Assembly (NCBI GenBank): GCA_002507545.1
Contig: DAVR01000004.1
Location: 1-64,000, forward strand
From: Archaeoglobus sp. UBA230
Lineage (GTDB): Archaea; Halobacteriota; Archaeoglobi; Archaeoglobales; Archaeoglobaceae
Length of the DNA: 64,000 bases
Reading direction: 5' to 3'
Within the stretch, counting starts at the first letter, position 1; each line of letters starts with the position of its first letter. Positions 38,868-48,949 of the stretch are shown piece by piece. A program made the translations under genes and the position numbers. Below the pieces are notes generated by a model, which saw only the letters and a list, made by a program, of their open reading frames with translations, searched no databases and was not told the origin of the DNA.

Positions 38868-41800
38868 GATACTCCTGAATTGATTTTACAGTCATGCTTT
38901 TATTCTTTACCGCCTCTATAGCCTTTACAGCAGCATAAGCACCTGCAAGAGTTGTAATGTGAGCAACACCGTAATCCACAGCTGCCCTCCTTATCATATA
39001 TCCCTCAGTCCTACCCCTCTTTCCACTGGGTGTGTTGATTATCAGGTCAACCTGCCTGTTGACAATAGCATCAAGAATGTTCGGCCTCCCTTGACTAACC
39101 TTTAGAACAAGGTCAGCTTCCACTCCATGCTCTCTCAGGAAATTCCTTGTTCCCTCAGTGGCGATTATTCTGAAGCCAAGTTCAATGAACTTCTTTGCGA
39201 GTTTCACGGTCTTCTCGTTCTTGTCCCTTTCCCTAACACTGATGAAAACCGTCCCTTCAACGGGTAGCTTCATGCCAGCTGCAAGTTCTGCCTTATAATA
39301 AGCAAGACCAAAATCGTAATCCAAGCCCATAACTTCTCCTGTTGACTTCATCTCAGGACTTAAAACAGGATCAACACCGGGGAGCTTGATGAACGGAAAC
39401 ACTGCCTCTTTCACTGCTACATGCCTGAGCTTGAGCCTCTCTTTAATTCCAAGTTCTCTCAGCTTTCTCCCCGTCATGAGCTTTGCCGCAATCTTCGCCA
39501 GCGGAATGCCTGTTGCCTTACTCACAAAGGGAACTGTTCTGCTGGCTCTTGGATTCGCTTCAAGAACGTAAACAACATCATCCTTCACCGCATACTGAAT
39601 GTTTATGAGTCCAATAACGTTCAGGCTCAGAGCCATTTTTCTCGTGTAATCCACAATGGTCTGAATTGTAGCATCGTCGAGAGATACAGGGGGTAAGACG
39701 CATGCAGAATCGCCGCTGTGAACTCCAGCCTCCTCAATGTGCTCCATTATCCCCCCTATTACAACCTCTTCTCCGTCACACAGCGCATCAACCTCAACTT
39801 CGATGGCATCCTCCAGAAACTTGTCAATAAGTATTGGCTTTTCCGGACTGACTTCAAGCGCCTCGTTAATGTATCTCTCCAAAGTATCCTCATCATAAAC
39901 TATCTCCATCGCTCTCCCGCCAAGCACGTAGCTCGGCCTTACAAGAACTGGGTAACCTATTTTTCTGGCAATTTCCTTAGCCTCCTCAAGGCTGTGGGCT
40001 ATACCATTCTCAGGCTGCGGAATTCCAAGCTTATTCAGCATTTCTGAGAACCTCTCTCTATCCTCTGCAATGTCTATTGAGTCAACTGAAGTACCAAGTA
40101 TTCTCGCCCCGCTCGTCTCAAGTTCCTTCGCGATGTTCAAAGGCGTCTGACCACCGAACTGAACTATCACGCCCTCAGGCTGCTCATTCTCGTAGATATT
40201 CATAACATCTTCGTGTGTTATCGGCTCGAAGTAGAGCCTGTCAGACGTGTCGTAGTCTGTCGAAACAGTTTCAGGATTGCAGTTGACCATTATCGTCTCG
40301 TAACCCTCCTCCTTGAGGCTGAAAACAGCATGAACGCAGCAGTAATCAAATTCGATTCCCTGCCCTATTCTGTTGGGTCCCGCGCCAAGAATCATAACCT
40401 TCCTCCTCTCAGTCTTCAGGGCTTCGTTCTCGTCCTCGTATGTGGAGTAGTAGTAGGGCGTTTTTGCCTCAAACTCTGCAGCGCAGGTATCAACCATCTT
40501 GTAGACTGCACCAACCCCTTTGCCCTTTCTCACCGTCCTCACTTCTCTCTCTGTCGTGTTGAAAATGTGGGCAAGCTGCCTGTCGGAATAGCCGAGCCTC
40601 TTCGCCCTTCTAAGCACTTCCTCAGGCACCTCTTCAATGCTACATCTTTCTGCCCATGCCTTCAAATCCTCTTCAAACTCAACCAAGTTCTTTATCTTCT
40701 CGATAAACCAAGGATCAATTTTTGTCAGTTTGTAAATCTCCTCAACACTCACTCCACGCTGCAAGGCGTAGCGAATGTAGTAAACTCTGCTCGCGTTGGG
40801 AAATCTGAGCTTCTCTTTTATTTCCTCCATCGTTAATTCCTTATCCTTGCCATCACATCCGAGTCCGTATCTCCCGATTTCCAAGCTCCTCAATGCTTTC
40901 TGAAGAGCTTCCTCAAAAGTTCTTCCGATAGCCATAACCTCTCCGACACTCTTCATCTGGCTCCCAAGAACCCAGTCCGCAGTGGGGAACTTGTCAAAGG
41001 CAAATCTGGGTATTTTTACAACTACATAGTCAATTGTAGGCTCAAAACTCGCTGGTGTTTCTTTGGTTATATCATTGGGTATCTCATCGAGAGTATAGCC
41101 AACAGCAAGCTTTGCGGCGATTTTGGCAATTGGAAAGCCTGTAGCTTTGGAAGCTAATGCAGATGATCTGCTTACACGCGGGTTCATCTCTATCGCCACA
41201 ACCCTGCCATTTTCAGGGTGTACAGCGAACTGAATATTGCTTCCACCCGTCTCAACTCCAATCTCCCTTATGATCTTTATCGCTGCATCCCTAAGATACT
41301 GGTATTCATCATCAGTCAAAGTCTGAGCCGGAGCAACGGTTATGCTGTCTCCTGTATGCACCCCCATAGGGTCGAAATTCTCGATTGAACAGATGATCAC
41401 AACGTTATCTGCTAAATCCCTCATCACTTCGAGCTCAAATTCCTTCCAGCCAAGAACCCCCTCTTCAATCAGAACCTGGTTGATCATTGAGAGCTTTAAA
41501 CCCTTCTCTGCAATCTCCCTTAACTCCTCCCTGTTGTAGGCAATCCCACCACCTGTTCCGCCGAGAGTGAAAGCAGGTCTTACAACCACAGGATAGCCAA
41601 TCTCATCTGCTATGGCCAAGGCCTCACTGATGTCACTGGCAACATCACTCTTTGGTACCTCAAGGCCGATTCTTCTCATTGACTCCTTGAAAAGGTCTCT
41701 GTCCTCCGCCTTTTTGATTGCCTCAAACTTCGCACCGATAAGCTCAACGCCGTATCTCTCAAGCACGCCCATCTCCGTTAGCTTAACGGCGAGATTTAAC

Positions 41801-42084
41801 GCCGTCTGACCTCCGAGAGTCGGTAGCAGAGCATCCGGAGTCTCCCTTTCAATTATCTTGGCGACTATCTCTGCATCGAGGGGTTCGATGTAAATCCTGT
41901 CCGCCATCTCTGGGTCTGTCATTATCGTTGCCGGATTGGAGTTGACCAGCACAACCTCATAGCCCTCCTCTCTCAGAGCCTTGCATGCCTGACTGCCCGA
42001 ATAATCGAACTCCGCTGCCTGACCTATAACTATCGGCCCGCTGCCTATTACCATGATCTTCTTCAGATCTTCCCTCTTCGGCAT
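38851..42084 (-). CDS. carB: Carbamoyl-phosphate synthase large subunit
   Basis: 1077 aa, full length. Two homologous ATP-grasp halves are visible, the first beginning [20 protein letters not shown] and the second [20 protein letters not shown], plus the C-terminal MGS-like allosteric domain ([20 protein letters not shown]). It makes carbamoyl phosphate for pyrimidines and arginine from bicarbonate, ammonia from CarA and two ATP. Preceded by carA with a 4-bp gap. Confidence 0.97.
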   Translation of the reverse strand: MPKREDLKKIMVIGSGPIVIGQAAEFDYSGSQACKALREEGYEVVLVNSNPATIMTDPEMADRIYIEPLDAEIVAKIIERETPDALLPTLGGQTALNLAVKLTEMGVLERYGVELIGAKFEAIKKAEDRDLFKESMRRIGLEVPKSDVASDISEALAIADEIGYPVVVRPAFTLGGTGGGIAYNREELREIAEKGLKLSMINQVLIEEGVLGWKEFELEVMRDLADNVVIICSIENFDPMGVHTGDSITVAPAQTLTDDEYQYLRDAAIKIIREIGVETGGSNIQFAVHPENGRVVAIEMNPRVSRSSALASKATGFPIAKIAAKLAVGYTLDEIPNDITKETPASFEPTIDYVVVKIPRFAFDKFPTADWVLGSQMKSVGEVMAIGRTFEEALQKALRSLEIGRYGLGCDGKDKELTMEEIKEKLRFPNASRVYYIRYALQRGVSVEEIYKLTKIDPWFIEKIKNLVEFEEDLKAWAERCSIEEVPEEVLRRAKRLGYSDRQLAHIFNTTEREVRTVRKGKGVGAVYKMVDTCAAEFEAKTPYYYSTYEDENEALKTERRKVMILGAGPNRIGQGIEFDYCCVHAVFSLKEEGYETIMVNCNPETVSTDYDTSDRLYFEPITHEDVMNIYENEQPEGVIVQFGGQTPLNIAKELETSGARILGTSVDSIDIAEDRERFSEMLNKLGIPQPENGIAHSLEEAKEIARKIGYPVLVRPSYVLGGRAMEIVYDEDTLERYINEALEVSPEKPILIDKFLEDAIEVEVDALCDGEEVVIGGIMEHIEEAGVHSGDSACVLPPVSLDDATIQTIVDYTRKMALSLNVIGLINIQYAVKDDVVYVLEANPRASRTVPFVSKATGIPLAKIAAKLMTGRKLRELGIKERLKLRHVAVKEAVFPFIKLPGVDPVLSPEMKSTGEVMGLDYDFGLAYYKAELAAGMKLPVEGTVFISVRERDKNEKTVKLAKKFIELGFRIIATEGTRNFLREHGVEADLVLKVSQGRPNILDAIVNRQVDLIINTPSGKRGRTEGYMIRRAAVDYGVAHITTLAGAYAAVKAIEAVKNKSMTVKSIQEYHEENR

Positions 42085-42088
42085 TCAA

Positions 42089-43165
42089 TCACCTGTACTC
42101 CTTCACCATCTCCACAAACCTGTCAAAGAAAAAGTAGGTGTCGTGCGGTCCCGGTCCAGCTTCAGGATGGTACTGGACGGTTATGAGGGGAATGTCTTTA
42201 TGAACCAGCCCCTCAACAGTGTTATCGTTAAGATTTATCTGCGTAACCTCAATGTTTTTGGGGAGTGTTTTTTCATCAACTGCAAAGTTGTGATTCTGAC
42301 TTGAGATGAAAACTCTCCCTGTTTCGAAGTCCTTCACGGGCTGATTGCTACCATGATGTCCAAACTTCAGTTTGAATGTTTTTGCTCCCAGTGCAATGCT
42401 TGTGAGCTGATGACCCAAACATATCCCAGCCATAGGGAGCTTACCTGCGAGACTCTTTATCGTTTCAATTGCTGGTTTTACTCTTGCAGGATCGCCCGGA
42501 CCGTTGGATATGAACACCCCATCAGGATTCATTTCCATAATCTTATCAGCAGGATAGTCGTAGGGCACGAGGGTGACATTTACTCCCCTCTTCATAAGCT
42601 GCCTTACAATGCTCATCTTCACACCACAGTCAATCAGCACCACTTCCAGGTTGCCCTTTGCATCCAGTCTCTTCGGCTCCTGAACGCACACCTTGTCAAC
42701 GAGGTCTATATCGCTTATAAAGGGCTGTTCAACAGCCTTTTTTACTAAATCTTCTCTCTCAACGTCCCCTACTCCGATTGCAGCTTTCATGGAACCGTAA
42801 ATCCTGATTTTCCTCGTCAGCATTCTCGTGTCAACACCCTCAATTCCGGGAACATTGTACTCTTTAAGCAGCTCGTCAACACTCATCTCACTTCTCCAGT
42901 TGCTCGGATGTTTGCAGAGCTCCCTAACAACAAATCCCTCAACCTTTACCCCATCGCTCTCGAAATCCTCCCTCGTAACGCCGTAGTTCCCTATGAGGGG
43001 ATAGGTCATCATCAAAATCTGTCCTTTGTAGCTCGGGTCTGTCAAGGCTTCAACGTAGCCCGTCATGCTCGTGCAGAATACTATTTCGCCCAGTGCATCC
43101 TTCTCGGCACCAAAGGCTCTCCCCTCAACATAAGTACCATCTTCAAGAGCAAGAGCCGCCCTCAT
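42089..43165 (-). CDS. carA: Carbamoyl-phosphate synthase small subunit (glutaminase)
   Basis: 358 aa. The class I glutamine amidotransferase triad is present: GICLGHQL (Cys nucleophile) and YHPEAGPGPHDT (His, Glu). The N-terminal CPS domain starts ALALEDGTYVEGRAFG. The ATG overlaps the purC stop as ATGA. Confidence 0.96.
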   Translation of the reverse strand: MRAALALEDGTYVEGRAFGAEKDALGEIVFCTSMTGYVEALTDPSYKGQILMMTYPLIGNYGVTREDFESDGVKVEGFVVRELCKHPSNWRSEMSVDELLKEYNVPGIEGVDTRMLTRKIRIYGSMKAAIGVGDVEREDLVKKAVEQPFISDIDLVDKVCVQEPKRLDAKGNLEVVLIDCGVKMSIVRQLMKRGVNVTLVPYDYPADKIMEMNPDGVFISNGPGDPARVKPAIETIKSLAGKLPMAGICLGHQLTSIALGAKTFKLKFGHHGSNQPVKDFETGRVFISSQNHNFAVDEKTLPKNIEVTQINLNDNTVEGLVHKDIPLITVQYHPEAGPGPHDTYFFFDRFVEMVKEYR

Positions 43166-44157
43166 CCAAGCACCTCTTTGAGCTCTCCTACTACATCCTT
43201 AAGCTTAGGAGCGTCGAAGAGTTGTTTTCCAGTAACCTCATTGCAGAAGGCCCTGTAAAGGTTCGAAACTCCCTCTCTGACATTATCCGGAAGCTTCGGC
43301 GGAACTCCCACAGCCTCCCTCCATCCCTCCTTGCCCTTATAGGCCTTTACCCTTTCATACCATTCTGTCTTTCTGTAATACTTTCTGAGTAGTTCCTTGC
43401 TAACTTCAAAGCCGTTCATGCTGAACCTGCACTCATCAGGAGTGCCCACAGCGTCAACGACCATGAAATTCCTGCTCTCATCGAAGGCAACCTCAATCTT
43501 TCCATCCTCGTTTTCAAGTCCTGCCTTGCCAACTTCCTTTGTTATAAGTCCATCAACCTCAATAACAAGCTCCTTTAGCCTATCAAACTCCTCATCTGCA
43601 AGTCCAGCCATTTCCTTAGCTTCATTGTAGCTCAGATAGCGATCAACATCTTCAAGCTTCGTGCTGAAATCAACAATCGGTTTTTTGAGCTTCATATTCG
43701 GCTCTACTCTGTCAAGCCCGAAGTCTTGGGGCTTCACCTCTCCCCTCTCAATCCTTCTGAGCAGCGATGAGCCCTCCGGAATGCTGTTTCTGTAGATAAT
43801 CTCAAGAGGTATCAGGAAGTTTCCGGTGAGACTTTTGAAAATTGAATAGTCACCATTTGCAGGCTTAACAACCCTTACAAGCTTTATTTCCATCACATTT
43901 ATGGGTGATTCAATCTCGTCGAACTTCTTGACCTTATCATCTTCAACAAGGCCAATATAGTGGGTCTTTATTCCTTCCTCCTCCAACCTTTCGAAGAAGT
44001 AAGCTGAAACCGTGCAGAGTGCTTTTCCCTTATCATCTATTTTGTCTGGCATCTCCCCGTAATCGAAGACAGAGTAGCGGTCAGAGAAAAGGAATCTTCC
44101 GACTCCGGGAGTATCCTTAGGTTCTTTTATAACAACCAAATCCTTTACGCTCCCCAT
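43162..44157 (-). CDS. purC: Phosphoribosylaminoimidazole-succinocarboxamide synthase, long form
   Basis: 331 aa. SAICAR synthetase features include KEPKDTPGVGRFLFSDRYSVFDYGEMPDKI near the start and IEVAFDESRNFMVVDAVGTPDECRF, supplying the nucleotide and metal site. It is longer than the roughly 240-aa bacterial enzyme and matches the longer archaeal PurC type. Four bases downstream of purE and overlapping carA. Confidence 0.9.
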   Translation of the reverse strand: MGSVKDLVVIKEPKDTPGVGRFLFSDRYSVFDYGEMPDKIDDKGKALCTVSAYFFERLEEEGIKTHYIGLVEDDKVKKFDEIESPINVMEIKLVRVVKPANGDYSIFKSLTGNFLIPLEIIYRNSIPEGSSLLRRIERGEVKPQDFGLDRVEPNMKLKKPIVDFSTKLEDVDRYLSYNEAKEMAGLADEEFDRLKELVIEVDGLITKEVGKAGLENEDGKIEVAFDESRNFMVVDAVGTPDECRFSMNGFEVSKELLRKYYRKTEWYERVKAYKGKEGWREAVGVPPKLPDNVREGVSNLYRAFCNEVTGKQLFDAPKLKDVVGELKEVLG

Positions 44158-44161
44158 CTAA

Positions 44162-44626
44162 TCACCCCAGTTCCTCGTCGGCTTTATAAATCTCTCCTTT
44201 TTTCCTATCCTGATAGTTCTTCACCCTCTCCCTGACCTTTTCATCCGTTAATGCTGCGATTTTTGCAACAGCCAGAGCGGTATTCTCGGCTTCCATCACC
44301 AAAAGAGGGGCAACGCCTGATGGCATCCTTATGCTTGAAAGAATGTCCATACCGGCAAATCTGTCGCTGTATGGGGGGGAAGCAATGACAGGCCTTACTG
44401 TATTTGCATCAACAAAACCACTCAACGCGTTGCTCCTCCCCGCAACTGTAACAAATACAACATCGTCTTTCTCGTATTCTTTTATTATCTCAAGAACCTT
44501 TTGTGGAGTTTTGTGAGCTGAAGCAACTCTCAAAATGCTACTAATTCCGAATTCAGAAAGATTTTCAGCTATTTTTCTGCAATAATCCAGATCGGATTTT
44601 GAGCCCATTATGATTACCGCCTTCAT
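44162..44626 (-). CDS. purE: N5-carboxyaminoimidazole ribonucleotide mutase / AIR carboxylase
   Basis: 154 aa from ATG 44626, which follows AGGTG; further in-frame upstream codons would only add an atypical N-terminus. It begins KAVIIMGSKSDLDYCRKIAE, contains SAHKTPQKVLEIIKEYE and a later SPPYSDRFAGMDILSSIRMP. It performs the carboxylation step of purine synthesis ahead of PurC. First gene of the five-gene operon. Confidence 0.94.
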   Translation of the reverse strand: MKAVIIMGSKSDLDYCRKIAENLSEFGISSILRVASAHKTPQKVLEIIKEYEKDDVVFVTVAGRSNALSGFVDANTVRPVIASPPYSDRFAGMDILSSIRMPSGVAPLLVMEAENTALAVAKIAALTDEKVRERVKNYQDRKKGEIYKADEELG

Positions 44627-44779
44627 CCACAACACCTGCCCTCCTTTAACCCAAAATTTTAGCACAAAATATAACATTCTCGGTTGCTTAGTGTTTTTCA
44701 TTACTATACGAAAAGTTAAGAAAGAGAGGGTTGCAAAAAATTTAAATTCCTCCCACACGATTCATAGGAAGTGTCCCAA

Positions 44780-46009
44780 ATGAGTGCTGTTAAACTTGTA
44801 GAACTGCTGCTGACAGCAGAAGTATTCAACAGATATGAGGAGCTGACTGAGGATGACATACCTAAGGAAATAAGGAAGCTCCTCTACAGTAAAGGAGGTA
44901 TAAGGCGTCCCCTTGTAATAAGAGCAGACATAGCTGCGAAATATGCAGGAGAAGTTGATCAGAAGCCACCTTTTGTAGATTTAAATGCATTCTCAAAGCA
45001 GTATATCCTAACATCCTTCGATCTGGCTGTTAAATGGCTTGCATCGAGGGGAATTGAACTGATAAAGAGAAATCCAGCTCTCGCCTATTATTACCAGAAC
45101 TACGATTCTCTTGATGTCTCTTATGAGGAAGCGAGGAAAGCAAATCTGCCAAAACATGGGGACAAAGAGTGGCTTAAAAGTGTTATCGAGGAGCTTGAAA
45201 AGAAGGAAGAGACAAAAGAGATGCTAAGTCTTGTAAGGGTGCTTTCACCAGAAGAAATACCCATTGATTTCAAGGATGTTGCACTTAGCGAGGAGCAGCT
45301 TGAAGAAGTTAGGAAGATTGAAGTTGCAATTGAGGAAAGAAAGTTTTTGAGGAAAATCGGGTTGTCTGATATTGGCAAACTTCTCTTCATAGGTCCTCCC
45401 GGAACTGGTAAAACGACGACGGCAAGAGCTTTGAGCAAAAAACTCTACCTCCCACTTCTTGAAGTCAAACTGTCAATGATAACGAGCCAGTATTTGGGTG
45501 AAACGTCAAAGAACATAGAAAAGGTTTTCGAGATTGCGAGGAAAATGAATCCGTGCATACTCTTCATTGACGAATTCGATTATGTTGCAAAGATGAGAAC
45601 GAGCGATGAGCATGCTGCAATAAAAAGAGCGGTAAACACCTTGTTGAAGTCCATTGATGAGATCAACCTTGTTGAGGATGGTGTTCTTCTCATCGCCGCA
45701 ACAAATCATCCGAGCCTCCTCGATCCAGCAGTATGGAGAAGATTTGATAAGGTTATTGAATTTCCCGAACCGGCAGAGGTGATAAGGCGAAGGATTTTTG
45801 AGATATTTCTGGCAAAAATTGAGGGGGACTTCAACATTGACGAGTTGGTGAAGGAAACCGATGGGTTTACGGGGGCAGACATCAAGCTGGTGGTCAGGGA
45901 AGCTGTCCTGAAGGCGCTGCTTGAGAGAAGGAGGACACTAACCCAGACCGACCTTATTGAGGCAATTAGGGATGTGAGAGAGAGACTTAAGCTCAAAACA
46001 TCCTACTGA
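44780..46009 (+). CDS. AAA family ATPase (proteasome-activating-like single-ring type)
   Basis: 409 aa from ATG 44780, which follows AGGAAGTG. The single AAA module has Walker A FIGPPGTGKTTTA, Walker B CILFIDEFD, sensor LIAATNHPSLLDPAVWRRFD and a C-terminal helical domain DGFTGADIKLVVREAVLKAL. The N-terminal roughly 150 residues are not the coiled coil/OB of PAN and I do not recognise them. Similar Archaeoglobus proteins are annotated as cell-division-control-like ATPases. An AT-rich TATA-like sequence near 44738 is its promoter. Substrate unknown. Confidence 0.85.
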   Translation: MSAVKLVELLLTAEVFNRYEELTEDDIPKEIRKLLYSKGGIRRPLVIRADIAAKYAGEVDQKPPFVDLNAFSKQYILTSFDLAVKWLASRGIELIKRNPALAYYYQNYDSLDVSYEEARKANLPKHGDKEWLKSVIEELEKKEETKEMLSLVRVLSPEEIPIDFKDVALSEEQLEEVRKIEVAIEERKFLRKIGLSDIGKLLFIGPPGTGKTTTARALSKKLYLPLLEVKLSMITSQYLGETSKNIEKVFEIARKMNPCILFIDEFDYVAKMRTSDEHAAIKRAVNTLLKSIDEINLVEDGVLLIAATNHPSLLDPAVWRRFDKVIEFPEPAEVIRRRIFEIFLAKIEGDFNIDELVKETDGFTGADIKLVVREAVLKALLERRRTLTQTDLIEAIRDVRERLKLKTSY

Positions 46010-46010
46010 T

Positions 46011-46775
46011 ATGATAGTGACCCTCCTTGGAACCGGAGACTCTCCCGGTACGCCGATTATAAACTGTCACTGCAAAACCTGCGAGGATGCGAGGAGGAGA
46101 GGTTGGGAGAGGAAGCGTTTTTCTGTAATGGTGCAGAATGAGGGAAAGACTGTCCTGATTGACACCTCTCCAGATTTAAGGAGGCAGCTACTCGACAATA
46201 AGGTTGAGAAGGTTGATGCCGTCATCTGGACTCACTGCCACTTTGACCATTTCGGAGGGTTTGGAGAGTTCTACAGAGTTCAGAACAACGTTAAGGTTTA
46301 CACAACGTCACAGATACATGAGGACATAGGCAGATTCATGAAATTCCTTTCCTATAAAGCAATCGAGGTTGAAGTTTACAACCCCTTCAGCATAGGAGGT
46401 ATGGATTTTACTCTCTTCAAAGTCAATCATCCCAGCGTGGATTCTGTGGGGGTTAAGGTAGAGTGGAAGGGATACAAAGTGGTCATCAGTGGAGATACAA
46501 ACATAAGAATCCCCGAAGAAAGCATAAGAGAAATGCGCAATCCTGACCTTTTTGTTGTTGAGGCTCTCGCTCCTACAGGCAGATTCAGGAAGCACATGAA
46601 CGCAAGGGAGGCGTTGAATCTGGCAAAAAAACTTAATGCAAGAAAGGCGGTTCTTACCCATCTCGGCCACTTTTACCCACCCCACCACATTGCAATCAAA
46701 AACTATCCAGTTGGCGAGGATTATCAGACTTTCTCCTTCGGAGAGGGGAGGTTGAATGGGTTCTTTGGGGATTGA
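46011..46775 (+). CDS. Metallo-beta-lactamase-fold hydrolase (PhnP-like)
   Basis: 254 aa. It begins LLGTGDSPGTPIINCHCKTC, the glycine-rich first strand and Cys-rich zinc site of PhnP-type phosphodiesterases, followed by the metal motif THCHFDHFGG and later SGDT and THLGH ligands. Related enzymes cleave cyclic phosphodiesters. It starts 1 bp after the AAA ATPase stop and overlaps mfnF, so the three are co-transcribed. Substrate unknown. Confidence 0.85.
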   Translation: MIVTLLGTGDSPGTPIINCHCKTCEDARRRGWERKRFSVMVQNEGKTVLIDTSPDLRRQLLDNKVEKVDAVIWTHCHFDHFGGFGEFYRVQNNVKVYTTSQIHEDIGRFMKFLSYKAIEVEVYNPFSIGGMDFTLFKVNHPSVDSVGVKVEWKGYKVVISGDTNIRIPEESIREMRNPDLFVVEALAPTGRFRKHMNAREALNLAKKLNARKAVLTHLGHFYPPHHIAIKNYPVGEDYQTFSFGEGRLNGFFGD

Positions 46776-47703
46776 CATTGGAGGAGCAAATTTGAAGGTT
46801 GCTTCAGAAGATGGATGGGAAATCATCTACTTTCCAATGTGGAAAAAGGCTGAAGAGTTGGAAGATATCCTAAGGGATATTGCAGAGAGGCATTCCGCAA
46901 AGAGAGCTGGCGTGGTAATGACGGCAGAACTCTCAGATGTTTTTAGGAGCAAGGAAGAGGGTGTGAAGTTCATTGGAGGAATCTGCAAGAAGGTCTTTGA
47001 GGAAGTGTTTTTCCTCGATGTCAGTGGTAAGCTTTCCCAAACCTTGGATGAACCCACAGAGTTTGCTGCAAGCAACTGGGTCGCTTCAGCAACATTTTTG
47101 CTCAGAGAGGGGTATAGAAACTTCCTTTTTGTTGATATTGGCTCCACAACAACAGACATAATTCCAGTCACTGACAGAATTGAGGCTGCTAAAACGGACT
47201 TTGAGAGGTTGAAGAGGGGAGAAATGGTTTACATTGGCATTCTCAGAACTCCTGTGTTCTATGTATTAAAAGAATTTGATTCTACTCCTCTCTGCCCTGA
47301 ATTCTTCGCCATAACTGCAGACGTGTTTATCGCAACGGGAGATATTACTGAAGATGATTACACATGCGAAACCCCTGACGGGAAAGACAGAGATGAAATA
47401 TCGTGTCTGAAACGGGTTGCAAGAACAATTTGCTGCGATCTCGAAGAGATTGGAATCAATAAAGCCAAGCAACTTGCCTTTGAAGCTAAAAAAGCTATGA
47501 AAGGCTTGCTGAAGGATGGTCTGAGGAAAAAGACAGAAGATTATGGGATTGAAAGAATTTTTGCCTGTGGAATCGGAGAGTTTTTGATTGAAGAGATTTG
47601 CAATGAGATTGATGTTGAGTTTATCAGCCTTTCCAGTTTGTATGGCGAATACTCGAAGCTTTTCCCAGCCTTCGCAATGTTAAAGCTTGTCCAGAAGGAT
47701 TGA
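46756..47703 (+). CDS. mfnF: Methanofuran biosynthesis enzyme MfnF (hydantoinase/oxoprolinase-like kinase fold)
   Basis: 315 aa, ASKHA-fold family formerly called H4MPT-linked C1 transfer pathway protein. Phosphate-loop motifs LGIDIGGANLKVA (N-terminus) and FLFVDIGSTTTDIIPV are clear, with a Cys-rich middle (DDYTCETPDGKDRDEISCLK). MfnF joins the furan and tyramine-glutamate parts in methanofuran synthesis. This fits Archaeoglobus, which uses methanofuran in its C1 pathway. Confidence 0.85.
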   Translation: MGSLGIDIGGANLKVASEDGWEIIYFPMWKKAEELEDILRDIAERHSAKRAGVVMTAELSDVFRSKEEGVKFIGGICKKVFEEVFFLDVSGKLSQTLDEPTEFAASNWVASATFLLREGYRNFLFVDIGSTTTDIIPVTDRIEAAKTDFERLKRGEMVYIGILRTPVFYVLKEFDSTPLCPEFFAITADVFIATGDITEDDYTCETPDGKDRDEISCLKRVARTICCDLEEIGINKAKQLAFEAKKAMKGLLKDGLRKKTEDYGIERIFACGIGEFLIEEICNEIDVEFISLSSLYGEYSKLFPAFAMLKLVQKD

Positions 47704-48240
47704 TCTGTATATTATCTCGCATGAGTGCTCCAAATAGCTCAATTTGTTGTATGCATCCCTTAAGTTCTTTCCTCCCGCATACATTCCGTGATTTCTGACC
47801 ACAGCCACACCCTTTTCCTTTACAACGTCTGAAATCAATTCTGCAAGTTCTGGAGAACCAAATTGACCCTCGACAACTCTGACTTTACCAAAGTAGAGCT
47901 TTCCCTCCAGATCCATCGGCTCTATACTGTCCATTCTCGCCCCTAAAACCACGTTGAATACCCCATGGCAGTGCAGAACTGCAGAATATTCTGTCTTTTC
48001 GTAAATTTTCTGATGAATAACCTGATCAACAGAAGCCTCTCTGATGAACTCTCCAATTTTCAACTTTACAAAAGAGTTTTCTGACATGTCATCGAGGTTA
48101 ACACCGCTTTTCGTGATGTAAATGGCACTCCCAACCTTGAAACTCATGTTTCCACTTGCCCCATCAATTAGCTTGGCTGCTGCAAGAAGCTTTCCCACCT
48201 TTATCGCTTCTTCGAACATAAATTCAAGGGAACGAAACAT
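47680..48240 (-). CDS. Class II aldolase (fuculose-phosphate aldolase-like)
   Basis: 186 aa. Zinc-binding and phosphate motifs are present: GASGNMSFKV, VLHCHGVFN (His pair) and VRNHGMYAGGKNL. The catalytic Glu is probably in MDLEG. Archaeal members cleave sugar phosphates to glycolaldehyde or lactaldehyde phosphate and DHAP, or act in aromatic or cofactor synthesis. Convergent with mfnF (24-bp overlap). Confidence 0.85.
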   Translation of the reverse strand: MFRSLEFMFEEAIKVGKLLAAAKLIDGASGNMSFKVGSAIYITKSGVNLDDMSENSFVKLKIGEFIREASVDQVIHQKIYEKTEYSAVLHCHGVFNVVLGARMDSIEPMDLEGKLYFGKVRVVEGQFGSPELAELISDVVKEKGVAVVRNHGMYAGGKNLRDAYNKLSYLEHSCEIIYRSILLDKL

Positions 48241-48306
48241 TTAAAAATCTTTTTTTCTCAATATATCTTGCCTTAGGGCTATTTTAAAAACTCAAAAAAG
48301 AAAGTG

Positions 48307-48948
48307 ATGACCATGATGGAAGAGAAAATATATAAAGGAACCACGACCGTAGGTCTCGTTTGTAAGGACGGAGTAGTGATGGCTACCGAGAAAAGAGCCA
48401 CAATGGGAAACTTCATTGCCAGCAGACAGGCCAAGAAAATTTACCAGATTGCCGACAGGATGGCAATGACTACAGCAGGAAGTGTGGGAGATGCCCAGTT
48501 TCTCGCTCGAATTATCAAGATTGAGGCGAACTTGTACGAAATAAGACGGGAAAGGAAACCCACGGTCAAAGCAGTTGCAACTCTAACTTCCAACCTACTC
48601 AACTCATACCGCTACTTCCCGTATCTCGTCCAGCTCCTCATAGGTGGTCTTGATACTAAAGGAGCGAGCATATACTCTATTGATCCCATAGGAGGAGCTA
48701 TTGAGGAAAAGGAGGTAGTGGCTACGGGAAGTGGAAGTCTCACAGCCTACGGAGTGCTTGAAGACAGATTTACGCCAGATACAACCGTTGATGAAGCTGT
48801 GGAGCTGGCTGTGAGAGCAATATATTCAGCAATGAGGAGAGATTCTGCTTCAGGAGATGGGATTGATGTGGTGAAGATTACAGACACGGAATATTACCAG
48901 TTCAAACCAGAAGAAGTTGAGGAGATACTGGCAAAGTTTAGGAAGTGA
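48307..48948 (+). CDS. psmB: Proteasome beta subunit
   Basis: 213 aa from ATG 48307; several nearby ATG/GTG codons make the exact start uncertain. A short propeptide ends at KG|TTTVGL, so autocleavage exposes the catalytic Thr. Conserved Lys in [10 protein letters not shown] and the C-terminal [11 protein letters not shown] are present. It closely resembles the A. fulgidus subunit as I know it. It forms the proteolytic core of the 20S proteasome. Transcribed with fttA one base downstream. Confidence 0.97.
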   Translation: MTMMEEKIYKGTTTVGLVCKDGVVMATEKRATMGNFIASRQAKKIYQIADRMAMTTAGSVGDAQFLARIIKIEANLYEIRRERKPTVKAVATLTSNLLNSYRYFPYLVQLLIGGLDTKGASIYSIDPIGGAIEEKEVVATGSGSLTAYGVLEDRFTPDTTVDEAVELAVRAIYSAMRRDSASGDGIDVVKITDTEYYQFKPEEVEEILAKFRK

Positions 48949-48949
48949 G

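Noticed and set aside
39386-40836. Plus-strand frames opposite carB, up to 207 codons
   Set aside because: They mirror carB codon structure and show no domain pattern.
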